A model generated the notes under the pieces. That model was not told the DNA's origin and made no database searches. It was given only the letters and a program-made list of their open reading frames with translations. The position numbers and the translations under genes were made by a program. Positions 18,179 to 26,721 of a stretch of DNA of 64,000 nt are shown one piece after another. The DNA is from Hyphococcus sp. (GTDB taxonomy: Bacteria; Pseudomonadota; Alphaproteobacteria; Caulobacterales; Parvularculaceae), in contig JAJFGB010000007.1 of assembly GCA_021776335.1 (NCBI GenBank), forward strand, positions 1 to 64,000, given 5' to 3'. The stretch's first letter is position 1; the number at the start of each line of letters is the position of its first letter.

Positions 18179-19327
18179 ATGTCATCGCTCATCCTTCCCG
18201 GACGCCAGCGCGGTGTTCGCGACCGCTTTGCGCGTCTTCATTGGCCATTAATCCTTCTGCTGACGATGATTGCTGGCGCCGGCGTGATAACACTTTATTC
18301 GGTCGCGGAGGGCAGTTGGCAGCCCTGGGCGTTGCGCCACGGCATGCGCTATCTCGTAGCGCTGACAATCCTGATGGTCATGGGGCTTGTGGCAATGAGA
18401 TATTGGATGGCGTTGGCCTATCCCATTTATTTCGTTGCGTTGGTTGCTTTAATTGTTGTGCCGTTCTTTGGTGAATCCCATATGGGCGCCCGGCGATGGA
18501 TTGAATTTGCGAGCGTGCAGTTTCAGCCGTCTGAAGCGATGAAAATTGGTCTCGTTTTAGCCTTGGCGCGCTACTATCATGGATTGCGCGCCGAACAGGT
18601 CTCGCACTTACTCTATCTTATTCCGCCTGCCTTGATGATTGGCGCGCCCGTAGGCCTGGTCTTTATCCAGCCCGATCTTGGTACAGCCTTATTGCTCGCC
18701 GCGACCGGGGTTATTGTTATTTTCGTCGCTGGACTGAGTTGGCGGATTGGCTTTGCCGGCATTGTGGCGGGCATTTCTGCGGGCTATGGCGCTTATCGTT
18801 TTGATCTTCTCCACGATTATCAAATCCGGCGGATAACGAATTTTCTGGATCCGGATCGTGATCCCACGGGCCAAGGCTATCATTTGTTGCAGTCAAAAAT
18901 CGCTCTTGGTTCGGGTGGACTTGACGGCCAGGGCTATATGCAAGGCGCGCAAAGCCAGCTGGAATTTTTGCCGGAAATGCAAACCGATTTTATCTTCACA
19001 ATATTCGGAGAGGAGTTTGGTTTTGTCGGCGCTGTCGGGTTGTTGCTGCTTTATCTCGCGGTGATCTTGACGGGGCTGTCGATCGCCATGGCGTCGAAAT
19101 CGCATTTTTCCCGGTTGGCGGTGATCGGGATTGTCGTGACTTTTGCGCTTTATGTATTGATCAACACTGGCATGGTGATGGGGTTGGCGCCTGTTGTTGG
19201 GGTGCCGCTGCCATTGGTCTCGTATGGAGGCACGGTGATGCTAACAATCATGGCGGGTTTTGGCATTGTTATGAGTGCGCATGTTCATCGCGACCAGGAC
19301 GCCTATCGCTCAGGCGACAGTTTGTAG
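18179..19327 (+). CDS. rodA: RodA, SEDS-family peptidoglycan glycosyltransferase
   Basis: Polymerises lipid II into glycan strands in complex with PBP2. The 382-residue protein has about ten membrane segments. Conserved SEDS landmarks are FGESHMGARRWIEFASVQFQ, the PSEAMKIGLVLALARY helix, the catalytic-loop region with FLPEMQTDFIFTIFGEEFGF, and the late VPLPLVSYGGTVMLT. A strong ribosome site, AAGGAGGG, precedes the ATG at 18179, 4 bases after mrdA. It is the last gene of the operon and converges with the Hpt gene 5 bases downstream. Confidence 0.97.
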   Translation: MSSLILPGRQRGVRDRFARLHWPLILLLTMIAGAGVITLYSVAEGSWQPWALRHGMRYLVALTILMVMGLVAMRYWMALAYPIYFVALVALIVVPFFGESHMGARRWIEFASVQFQPSEAMKIGLVLALARYYHGLRAEQVSHLLYLIPPALMIGAPVGLVFIQPDLGTALLLAATGVIVIFVAGLSWRIGFAGIVAGISAGYGAYRFDLLHDYQIRRITNFLDPDRDPTGQGYHLLQSKIALGSGGLDGQGYMQGAQSQLEFLPEMQTDFIFTIFGEEFGFVGAVGLLLLYLAVILTGLSIAMASKSHFSRLAVIGIVVTFALYVLINTGMVMGLAPVVGVPLPLVSYGGTVMLTIMAGFGIVMSAHVHRDQDAYRSGDSL

Positions 19328-19332
19328 AGCGA

Positions 19333-19713
19333 TTACTCTTTCGAGAGATGCTGATTAAAACAGGTCCTGACCATTTCATAATCACCCTGTATTTCTTGCA
19401 ACTGTTCCGCAAGGCGATCATGGTTTCCGTTTTTACAGGCTTGTTCAATCGCGGTGGCTGTCCCGGCAAGCTTGTGGGCGCCGATATTTGCAGCGGATCC
19501 TTTAACGGCATGTGCGGTCTGGGCTGCGGTCTCCAGATCACCTTGATTGATCTGCGATGAAAGAGTTTCCAGCAAGGATGTGGTTGATCGCCAAAAGGCG
19601 TCCAGGATCTCCAGCGTGCCGTCGACGCCGGCAGCAGCAACCAACCCGTCCACCTGATCAATGAACAGGTGCGCCTCCAGGTTATCCTGGGGTTGGTTCA
19701 ATTCGCTCTCCAC
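19333..19713 (-). CDS. Histidine phosphotransfer (Hpt) domain protein
   Basis: A 126-residue stand-alone Hpt protein, a four-helix relay that passes phosphoryl groups between response-regulator receivers. The phosphorylated histidine should be H68 in AAQTAHAVKGSAANIGA, which matches the HxxKGxxxxxG pattern. No histidine kinase or receiver is adjacent, so its partners are encoded elsewhere. It is distinct from ChpT at 58912, which belongs to a different fold family. The gene is divergent from the SNF transporter. Confidence 0.88.
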   Translation of the reverse strand: MESELNQPQDNLEAHLFIDQVDGLVAAAGVDGTLEILDAFWRSTTSLLETLSSQINQGDLETAAQTAHAVKGSAANIGAHKLAGTATAIEQACKNGNHDRLAEQLQEIQGDYEMVRTCFNQHLSKE

Positions 19714-19864
19714 TTTTCACACAGCAAATTTGCCGGGTTTCAGGGCCGGTTCGCCGGATATGAACTACCCCGGCAAACAATATTTGCTAATAAATGTAAA
19801 AATTTGTCTAAAATGCCGGTAAGGTCGGCGAGAAAATCTGGCGGAAATAAAGGGGTTTCTATTT

Positions 19865-21355
19865 ATGCAGGGTACAGCAGGCGAAAATATCCAGTGGTCG
19901 TCGCGGGCGGCGTTTATTCTGGCCGCAATTGGCTCGGCCGTAGGGCTCGGCAATTTGTGGCGATTTCCCTATGTCGCGGGTGAAAATGGCGGCGGCGCCT
20001 TTGTTCTGTTTTACGTCGTTTGCGTCCTCCTGATTGGCCTTCCGGTGCTTGTCGCCGAGCTGTTCATCGGCCGGCGCGGCGGCATGTCAGCCGTCGGCAG
20101 CGTGGTTAAAATTGCCAGGGCCGAGGGACGGTCGTCCTGGTGGTCGCTCCAATCCTGGTTTGGGATGATCGGTTCCTTTATCATCCTCACTTTTTACTCG
20201 GTGATTGCGGGATGGGTGCTTGCTTATGTGGTGATGATCGCTGGCGACCTGTTTGCATCGGTAAGTCGCGATGGGCTTGCCGGTCTGACCGCGGGCGCCT
20301 TTGCGGGGCAAACCCAGGAGCAGGTGAGCGCCAAGCTGACTGAGTTGTTGAGTGATCCGGGGCGCATGATTTTCTATCATGGGTTTTTTATGATTCTCAC
20401 CGTCGCTATTGTCGCCCGTGGCGTCAAAGGCGGGATCGAAATAGCCGTCACATTTCTAATGCCGGCGTTTTTTGTATTGCTGATCGTCCTTCTGGGTTTT
20501 GCTTTGGTCGAAGGGGATGCGGTTAAGGGCGTAAACTTTCTGATGGGCGTTCGCTTTGACGAGCTTTGGGCGGGGGCCCAGAATGGCTCTGTAATTTCGG
20601 CGGCGCTCGGCCAGGCGTTTTTCTCCATCGGGCTCGGTTCTGCACTAATGGCAACCTACGGCGCCTATATGCGCACCGATCAAGATCTGCCGCGGTCGGC
20701 GCGGTTGGTTGCGCTCGCGGATACGGGCGTTGGCATCGTCGCGGGGCTGGCGATCTTCCCGATCGTTTTCGCTATGGGCCTTGCTGCGGGTTCTGGACCT
20801 ACGTTGATGTTCCAGACTTTGCCGCTGGCATTTTACGGAATGCCGGGCGGTGGATTATTTGGCGCATTGTTTTTCATTCTCGCCTTTTTTGCCGCGATTA
20901 CGTCCTCGATTGCCCTGCTTGAGACCTCTACGAAATGGGTTGATGAGCAAACCAAGGCCGATCGTCGGTTCTTGTCTGCAGCGATCATTGGTGTAGTGAT
21001 TTTCGTAATTGGCGTTTTGAACGCGCTGTCACAGGTGCCAACAGAAATAAATGGCGTGGCCAATGAGACGTTCTGGAACACATGGACGCCTCTGGGCGGC
21101 ATCGCGCTTTTCGAAGGAATGGTGCTGCTCGATTTCCTGAGCGCCACAACAGATATCATCCTGCCGATGGCCGGTTTTGTCACGGCGGTTTTTGCGGGCT
21201 GGGTGGTGTCAACATCGACGGCGCGCGAAGCCATTGGCTTTAAATCGGAGAAGTGGTTTACGCGCTGGCGATTCCTGATCCGCTATGTATGTCCCACAGG
21301 GATTTTCATTGTGATTATCTATTCAACCATTATTGCGCCATTTTTCTTGAATTAG
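19865..21355 (+). CDS. Sodium-dependent neurotransmitter:sodium symporter (SNF) family transporter
   Basis: A 496-residue transporter with about twelve membrane segments that couples Na+ entry to uptake of an amino acid or related amine. The family signature is at the N-terminus: FILAAIGSAVGLGNLWRFPY (TM1) then ENGGGAFVLFYVV. Later landmarks are GQAFFSIGLGSALMATYGAY (TM6) and ITSSIALLETSTKWV. The substrate is not deducible, although bacterial homologues include LeuT and tryptophan or tyrosine carriers. It is a single gene between the divergent Hpt gene and the convergent pip gene. Confidence 0.93.
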   Translation: MQGTAGENIQWSSRAAFILAAIGSAVGLGNLWRFPYVAGENGGGAFVLFYVVCVLLIGLPVLVAELFIGRRGGMSAVGSVVKIARAEGRSSWWSLQSWFGMIGSFIILTFYSVIAGWVLAYVVMIAGDLFASVSRDGLAGLTAGAFAGQTQEQVSAKLTELLSDPGRMIFYHGFFMILTVAIVARGVKGGIEIAVTFLMPAFFVLLIVLLGFALVEGDAVKGVNFLMGVRFDELWAGAQNGSVISAALGQAFFSIGLGSALMATYGAYMRTDQDLPRSARLVALADTGVGIVAGLAIFPIVFAMGLAAGSGPTLMFQTLPLAFYGMPGGGLFGALFFILAFFAAITSSIALLETSTKWVDEQTKADRRFLSAAIIGVVIFVIGVLNALSQVPTEINGVANETFWNTWTPLGGIALFEGMVLLDFLSATTDIILPMAGFVTAVFAGWVVSTSTAREAIGFKSEKWFTRWRFLIRYVCPTGIFIVIIYSTIIAPFFLN

Positions 21356-21362
21356 AGGCGCT

Positions 21363-22319
21363 CTAGCTGCGCGCAAATCTATTGGTTGCGCGCAGCAACG
21401 CATCAATAATGCCGGGCTCGCTAGCAGCGTGTCCGGCGTCTTGAATAAGTTTGAAATCTGCCTCCGGCCAGCGCTGATGCATTTCCCATGCGGTTTTCAT
21501 GGGTGTGCAGACGTCATAGCGTCCCTGCACAATAACAGTGGGGATCGCGCGCACCTTGTCGATATTGGCAAGGATCTGATCATCGCGCTCGAAGAAGCCG
21601 CCATTGATGAAATAATGGCATTCGATGCGTGCAAAAGCGATCGCAAAGGCGTCGCTTGAAAAGCTTTGCATACGCTCTTCTGAAGGAATGAGGCTGACGG
21701 TGCCGCCCTCCCAGATGCTCCAGGCTTTCGCCGCGCGCAATTGTGCGCTCCTGTCATCTCCAGTGAGGCGCTTATAATAGGCGCTGATCATATCGCCGCG
21801 CTCGGTTTCGGGGATTGGCGCAAGATAATCCTGCCAGGCGTCGGGATAGATCCAGCTGGCGCCTCCCTGATAAAACCACAAAAGCTCGTCGCGCCGCAGC
21901 GTGAATATCCCACGCAAAACCAGCTCTGAAACGCGTTCCGGATGATTTTGGGCATAAGCAAGGGCGAGCGTGGAGCCCCAGGAACCGCCAAAAACCTGCC
22001 AGCGTTCAACACCAAGGTGACAGCGCAGCTTCTCCATATCCTCGATCAACGCCCACGTCGTGTTGTCTGTGAGCTCCGCATGGGGCTTGGATTTGCCGCA
22101 ACCGCGCTGGTCGAAAATGATGATTTTGTATCGTTCTGGGTCGAAATAACGGCGCATGGACGGGGTTGAGCCGCCGCCTGGGCCGCCATGGCACACCACC
22201 ACTGGTTTACCGTCAATTGCGCCGGAAACCTCATAATAAAGTTCATGAATGTCTGATACCCGCAGCATTCCGGCGTCATGAGGTTCTATTGGAGAGAATA
22301 AATTGAGGCGATCAGTCAT
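21363..22319 (-). CDS. pip: Proline iminopeptidase
   Basis: A cytoplasmic alpha/beta-hydrolase that releases N-terminal proline from peptides. The 318-residue protein has the oxyanion-hole motif HGGPGGGSTP, the nucleophile elbow GGSWGSTLALAYA, the acid in GRYDVCTP and the histidine in DAGHAASEPG. The helical cap and FDQRGCGKSKPHA segment are characteristic of Pip (peptidase S33). The ATG at 22319 is chosen as giving the usual N-terminus MTDRLNLFSPIEPHDAG; an upstream start at 22382 adds residues with no counterpart expected in the family. It is divergent from the lipoprotein gene. Confidence 0.92.
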   Translation of the reverse strand: MTDRLNLFSPIEPHDAGMLRVSDIHELYYEVSGAIDGKPVVVCHGGPGGGSTPSMRRYFDPERYKIIIFDQRGCGKSKPHAELTDNTTWALIEDMEKLRCHLGVERWQVFGGSWGSTLALAYAQNHPERVSELVLRGIFTLRRDELLWFYQGGASWIYPDAWQDYLAPIPETERGDMISAYYKRLTGDDRSAQLRAAKAWSIWEGGTVSLIPSEERMQSFSSDAFAIAFARIECHYFINGGFFERDDQILANIDKVRAIPTVIVQGRYDVCTPMKTAWEMHQRWPEADFKLIQDAGHAASEPGIIDALLRATNRFARS

Positions 22320-22406
22320 TTCACGGCTGACTCTCTGTGGCTTTTCGCGTATGGAAGTAAAGGGTGGGAGCGTGCGTAACAAGGTTTTGTTGGGAGTCGG
22401 CGTTCA

Positions 22407-23048
22407 GTGAAACGGGGTCTGCAAATTGGCCGCAGCTTGGCTGTGGTGTACTTATTTTTGTTTGGCGGCTGTGCTGTCATCCCTCTCAAATCCGAAGCAA
22501 ACCTCAGAGCGCCTGCGGAGCGTGATATGCTCGCTGATGCGGCGCTGGCGGTCGAAACCGCACCCTGGCCGAAACAGGCGTCGCTTTCTTTTGTCTCCAG
22601 AATTGCCGGCGCTGCCGATGACACTCGGTTGACGCGCTCGGAAGCAATAGCGATTTATGTTGAAGATTTGCAGCCACATGGCGCACGCTTTCGCCAACTT
22701 GTGGTTGATGCACGTGCGAATTTACATGCGGCTGACCGCCTAAATCGGGTTGCGCGGACAGCCGTTTTCTCGCCGCGCCTTTCCATGAATGATGTCGTCG
22801 CCGTCGAGGGAGCCATCAAATCCTTGCGCCAAAACCGACAGATCTATGTCGCTGCTGCCAAACAATTGGCAAAAGCAGGTGAACCCGTTGATGCGGTGCA
22901 ATTGCGGGCTATTCGCGACGGGTTTAAGGTTGCGATTAAAGAGCTGGGCCAAACGGCTGACGCCCTTGCCGATCAGATTGAACGTGATCGATCGGAAACC
23001 TACGCTGCGCCGAAACGCCCCTATGTGAATAATTATTCCGGCACTTAA
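22407..23048 (+). CDS. Predicted lipoprotein of unknown function
   Basis: A 213-residue protein starting with GTG. The N-terminal hydrophobic signal ends in the lipobox LFGGC, giving a lipidated cysteine at 22, so the mature protein is probably attached to a membrane on the periplasmic side. The rest is mainly helical with many Ala, Arg and Asp residues and no catalytic motif I can identify; EAIAIYVEDLQPHGARFRQL and LADQIERDRSETYAAPKRPY are typical stretches. It lies before, and on the same strand as, an MFS carrier with a 68-base gap. No family is recognised. Confidence 0.6.
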   Translation: MKRGLQIGRSLAVVYLFLFGGCAVIPLKSEANLRAPAERDMLADAALAVETAPWPKQASLSFVSRIAGAADDTRLTRSEAIAIYVEDLQPHGARFRQLVVDARANLHAADRLNRVARTAVFSPRLSMNDVVAVEGAIKSLRQNRQIYVAAAKQLAKAGEPVDAVQLRAIRDGFKVAIKELGQTADALADQIERDRSETYAAPKRPYVNNYSGT

Positions 23049-23116
23049 AGCGGCTTTTTTATATTGACGGAGCTGTAAGGCTCGACCGTGAAGCTGCGCC
23101 GCGCTAGACCGCGGCG

Positions 23117-24298
23117 ATGACTGGCGGGTATTCAAAGCATAGAACAGGTGCGCTTTATGCGCTGTTTTATGGCGGACAGTTTGTGCTGCTCGGTGTTCAG
23201 CTGCCGTTTTTCGCAGGCTGGCTTGATCTTCGTGGCTATACAACGCCTGAAATAGGTTTGATTACGGGCGCGGCGCTGATTGCGCGGCTTGTCTTTGGTC
23301 CGGTATTCGCGTTCTGGGCCGATCATCAGAGCGATGAACGTCGTGCGCTGCGGATTATTACGTTGTTGTTTGCGGCCAGCGCTATTTCGCTGATTTTCGC
23401 GCCTGGGAAAATCTTCATTACATCTGCCGCCATCATTGTGATGTGGACGTTCGGGCTGTTGGTGCCGCTGACCGATACTGCGGTGTTGCGTGCGGATCGA
23501 AATGGATATTTGCATTACGGTCAGACCAGAGCGACAGGCTCTTTGTTTTTTTTGGCGACAACGATCATTGGCGGCTTCTTGCTCACGCGTCTGGGGGTGG
23601 GCGCCGTTGTGTGGACGATGGCCGGGGCTGCGAGTTTCGCGTTTTTTATGTCGCTTGTTTTGCCAAGCGGCGCTGGCGGCCGGGGAGGGGTCAAACCAGT
23701 TTCCTGGCGCGAGGCGCCGAAGCTGGTTGCCAATCCTGTTTTCATTGCAGTTTTGATATCAGCCGGTCTCACGCAGGGCGCGCACGCGGTTTATTATGCC
23801 TTTTCATTTTTGCGTTGGCAGGAGATAGGCTATTCGGCGCAAACCATAGGCTTTCTCTGGGCAACAGGCGTCATTGCGGAAATCTTTCTGTTGACGCGTG
23901 CGCGTGGTTTGGCGGGCAAATTCGGGCCAGCAACATTGCTGGCCATCGGCGGCGGCGCTGCTGCTTTGCGTTGGGCAATTACGGCAATGGAGCCGCCACT
24001 GTGGTTATTGTTTGTTGTACAGACGTTACACGCTTTTACCTTTGCCGCAGCTTATCTCGCCAGTGTTGAGTTTCTTGATCGCGCTGCGCCGCTGCGGCTG
24101 GTCAATACCGGCATGACGTTGATGTCCACAACCGGCGTCGGCGCTATAACAGGACTAGCGACGGTTATTGCGGGCTTTGTGTGGCATGCATTCGGATCGT
24201 CCGCCGCCTATTTGATGATGTCCGGAATGGGCGTCGGTGCATTTTTCGCGGCGATCGCGGTTGGGCGATTGTGGCAGGGCGGAAAGTTGTTTGAGTGA
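23117..24298 (+). CDS. Major facilitator superfamily transporter (HcaT/MFS_1-like)
   Basis: A 393-residue carrier with about twelve membrane segments in two homologous halves. The N-terminus, LYALFYGGQFVLLGVQLPFF, and the loop FAFWADHQSDERRALRI between TM2 and TM3 fit the MFS_1-like subgroup that includes the E. coli 3-phenylpropionate permease HcaT. TM7 begins with TQGAHAVYYAFSFLRWQEIG, also typical of this group. The substrate is unknown, and no aromatic-degradation genes lie nearby. It converges with the CHASE2 gene 8 bases downstream. Confidence 0.82.
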   Translation: MTGGYSKHRTGALYALFYGGQFVLLGVQLPFFAGWLDLRGYTTPEIGLITGAALIARLVFGPVFAFWADHQSDERRALRIITLLFAASAISLIFAPGKIFITSAAIIVMWTFGLLVPLTDTAVLRADRNGYLHYGQTRATGSLFFLATTIIGGFLLTRLGVGAVVWTMAGAASFAFFMSLVLPSGAGGRGGVKPVSWREAPKLVANPVFIAVLISAGLTQGAHAVYYAFSFLRWQEIGYSAQTIGFLWATGVIAEIFLLTRARGLAGKFGPATLLAIGGGAAALRWAITAMEPPLWLLFVVQTLHAFTFAAAYLASVEFLDRAAPLRLVNTGMTLMSTTGVGAITGLATVIAGFVWHAFGSSAAYLMMSGMGVGAFFAAIAVGRLWQGGKLFE

Positions 24299-24305
24299 GG
24301 GCGCG

Positions 24306-26558
24306 TCAAGTTCCGGCAGAGTGCGCGCCATCCCAGCCATGAGGAACGCCGGTTTCCGACATTTTCTTGATGCGTTCATCATAGATATCAAATAGCGCTA
24401 TGGTCGCACCTGGGGACTGCTTGGCTTTATCAAGCATTTTTCTGGCGGTAACGAGATCACCGGACCGATAAGAAACAAGAAGTTGTCGGTGTGTATCGTC
24501 GAGCGCGCGAAAACTCTTTGATGACTTGATAAAAGGATTGCCGACCAGGGCGTAAATGCTGAATGGCCGATCTGCGTGATATGTACGGAGCTTGTCGAGT
24601 TCGAGAAAAGCAAAATGATGATGCGTTTCCTTGTACACAGCTTCGTCGACGATCATGGCCGGGCCATAGATTTCCGATTGCGCGCGCAGGAAGGCGGCGC
24701 GATCAACAGCGGGCCCGATGGCAGAATACCGATTATTGCGGCCGTGGCCCATTGGGCCTGTAAAACAAGGGCCCGTTGCTATGCCGACAGCCAGGTGCAC
24801 TTGCATGCCCCGTGTGCGACTGGAGTTTTCCAGGTCTGCATTTATTTTGTCCATGCTTTCAATAAAACGCAGAGCTGCAGCACAGCCGGCCTGGATATGG
24901 TCAGCCAGCTCCATGGGTGCGTTGTAATAGGCGAAAATTCGTCCGCCGTCGGCCTGATCTGCCACACCGCCCGTTTCAATAATCGATTGACGTAGATCCA
25001 GGCTGGCAGCAGCAAGCAGTTTGGTCACGTCATCAGGCAAGTTCTCCATCTTATGAAGATCGTCATCGGCGAGGCGGAGTTCGCATGAAAGCACTGTGAT
25101 GTCGCGATGGATGCCGTTCAGGACTTGTTCTGCGCCATCGTCGCGCAATTTCTTCATTGCGATTTCAGGAAGCGTGTCGTGAAACGAGCCGCGTACTGAA
25201 TCATCGCGTAAAACGCCGCCAATTGATTTGCCGCCTGCAACAGACAGCGCCCCGATAAACATTGCCGCCGTTGAGGGGATCGGGTTGATGAGCAAGCCAG
25301 ATACTGAAAAAGCAGCAAATGCGATGGCGAGAATTGCCAATGAAACGAACGCTGCAAATCCGACTGCGTGCCAGAACTGCAATCGCTGCGCGGTCATGAT
25401 TGCAGCGGCGCCGAACAGCATTACGGCAATGGCTTCGGCATACCCTGTCCATCCGGGCCGGCGCGGCGCCTCTCCAGCGATGATTTGCGCAGCAGCAAGT
25501 GCGTGCAGCGCTGCAGGCGCTATCGGCCCCCGCGCTGTCGCGACGGTCGCGCCAATTTCCATATCCAACCCAATTAAAATAATGGCGTTGCTGAGCTGAC
25601 GGTTCGACCCGGCGCCGGCAAGGACCCGAGCAGCGGAGGTTGAGGGAATGGTAAGGCTTTTTGGCAAATAGAGCCGAAGGGCGCTTGTTTCGGACACTGG
25701 AATGAGGCCTCGTCCGATTGATACACTTTGAAGCGTTCGGCCTTGAGAATTGGCGGCGGACAATTTGATAGTTGTATTGACGCTCTCCACTCCAGCGGCG
25801 AGGCGGGCAGCCTCAAGACCGATTGCGGGGGCGGGGACGCCGTCGAGAGACCAGAGCAGAGGCGTACGCCTGACGATACCGTCTGGATCCGGCGCCAGCG
25901 CAGCAATGGCAGGCGGTGCAGCACGGGCGAGATCAGCATTAAGGCCATATAGATATCGCGCCGCCGGCAACGCCAGAAAATCGCCGCTGTATTGATCGAT
26001 ACGGAGCCATGCGGCGGATTTGATATCGGTTCTTTGCAAGGCGCTTGTCCGGTTCGGGTTAAGAGGCGGCGTTGCGGAAACGCCAACCGCGCCGGTGATT
26101 TCGCCGAAAGCAGCAGCAAGCCGTTCGTCGGTTCGGGGTAATAGCGCCAATTGTTGCGCTAAAACGGCGTCCCGCGCCCCCGAGAGCCAAAATTCCCCAA
26201 TGATCTCTGGTGATAACGGGTCAGGTGCATCGACCGGCTCAGTCAGGATGACGGCTTTGGCACCCGCTGTCGAAGCAGTTTCCACAAGCTCGGCCAGAAC
26301 AGTGCGGGGCCAGGGCCATGGGCCGACCTGATCAATGCTTTCGCGATCAATCAAAATAAGGTGAAAATCCGCGGAGGGGTCACTCGCTGCAGGAGAAATT
26401 CTTTGGAAATAGTCGAAAAGAAGCTCGCGTGAGCGCGCATCGGGCGATTGGGCGCCGGTCAGCGCCCCAAGGGCGATGACGGCCAGCGCGCCTGTGACCA
26501 ACAGGAGCGGCAGTGCTGAAAGCCACTGAAACTGCGCCGTAAACACCTTTTTCGTCAC
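24306..26558 (-). CDS. CHASE2 sensor protein with degenerate class III cyclase domain
   Basis: A 750-residue membrane protein. A membrane anchor (about 12-33) precedes an extracytoplasmic CHASE2 domain (about 40-360, with LLFDYFQRISPA, LILIDRESIDQVGPWPWPR). Three closely spaced membrane segments (about 372-443) and a nucleotide-cyclase homology domain (about 487-650) follow. All expected catalytic positions are changed: metal Asp to E493, purine-selecting Lys to Q535, second metal Asp to G539, then R610, P616, D619 and F623 where Asp, Asp, Asn and Arg are usual. It is probably a sensor or binding protein, not an enzyme. I choose GTG 26558 because AGGAGA precedes it; ATG 26615 is the longer alternative. 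Confidence 0.82.
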   Translation of the reverse strand: MTKKVFTAQFQWLSALPLLLVTGALAVIALGALTGAQSPDARSRELLFDYFQRISPAASDPSADFHLILIDRESIDQVGPWPWPRTVLAELVETASTAGAKAVILTEPVDAPDPLSPEIIGEFWLSGARDAVLAQQLALLPRTDERLAAAFGEITGAVGVSATPPLNPNRTSALQRTDIKSAAWLRIDQYSGDFLALPAARYLYGLNADLARAAPPAIAALAPDPDGIVRRTPLLWSLDGVPAPAIGLEAARLAAGVESVNTTIKLSAANSQGRTLQSVSIGRGLIPVSETSALRLYLPKSLTIPSTSAARVLAGAGSNRQLSNAIILIGLDMEIGATVATARGPIAPAALHALAAAQIIAGEAPRRPGWTGYAEAIAVMLFGAAAIMTAQRLQFWHAVGFAAFVSLAILAIAFAAFSVSGLLINPIPSTAAMFIGALSVAGGKSIGGVLRDDSVRGSFHDTLPEIAMKKLRDDGAEQVLNGIHRDITVLSCELRLADDDLHKMENLPDDVTKLLAAASLDLRQSIIETGGVADQADGGRIFAYYNAPMELADHIQAGCAAALRFIESMDKINADLENSSRTRGMQVHLAVGIATGPCFTGPMGHGRNNRYSAIGPAVDRAAFLRAQSEIYGPAMIVDEAVYKETHHHFAFLELDKLRTYHADRPFSIYALVGNPFIKSSKSFRALDDTHRQLLVSYRSGDLVTARKMLDKAKQSPGATIALFDIYDERIKKMSETGVPHGWDGAHSAGT

Positions 26559-26704
26559 AAATGCCGTCTCCTGCCCCTTCGGGGCCAACCGTCTATTACG
26601 CGACGAATGATCCAATTTTGCACAGATCGCCGCAAATTCAGGATCATTTTAACATCCTGCGTTAAATCGTAATACTGCAAGCGGTGCGCCGGGGGCCGCG
26701 ACCG

Positions 26705-26720
26705 TTAAGGAAGTATTAAC
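26705..26720 (+). promoter_or_regulatory. Candidate CtrA box overlapping the ribosome site of the MCE operon
   Basis: TTAAGGAAGTATTAAC fits the alphaproteobacterial CtrA consensus TTAA-N7-TTAA(C) exactly, with arms at 26705-26708 and 26716-26719. It ends one base before the ATG at 26722, and its AGGAAG is also the Shine-Dalgarno sequence, so part of the match may be forced by translation signals. ChpT, which phosphorylates CtrA, is encoded in this window. A site here would favour repression. Confidence 0.35.
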
Positions 26721-26721
26721 T

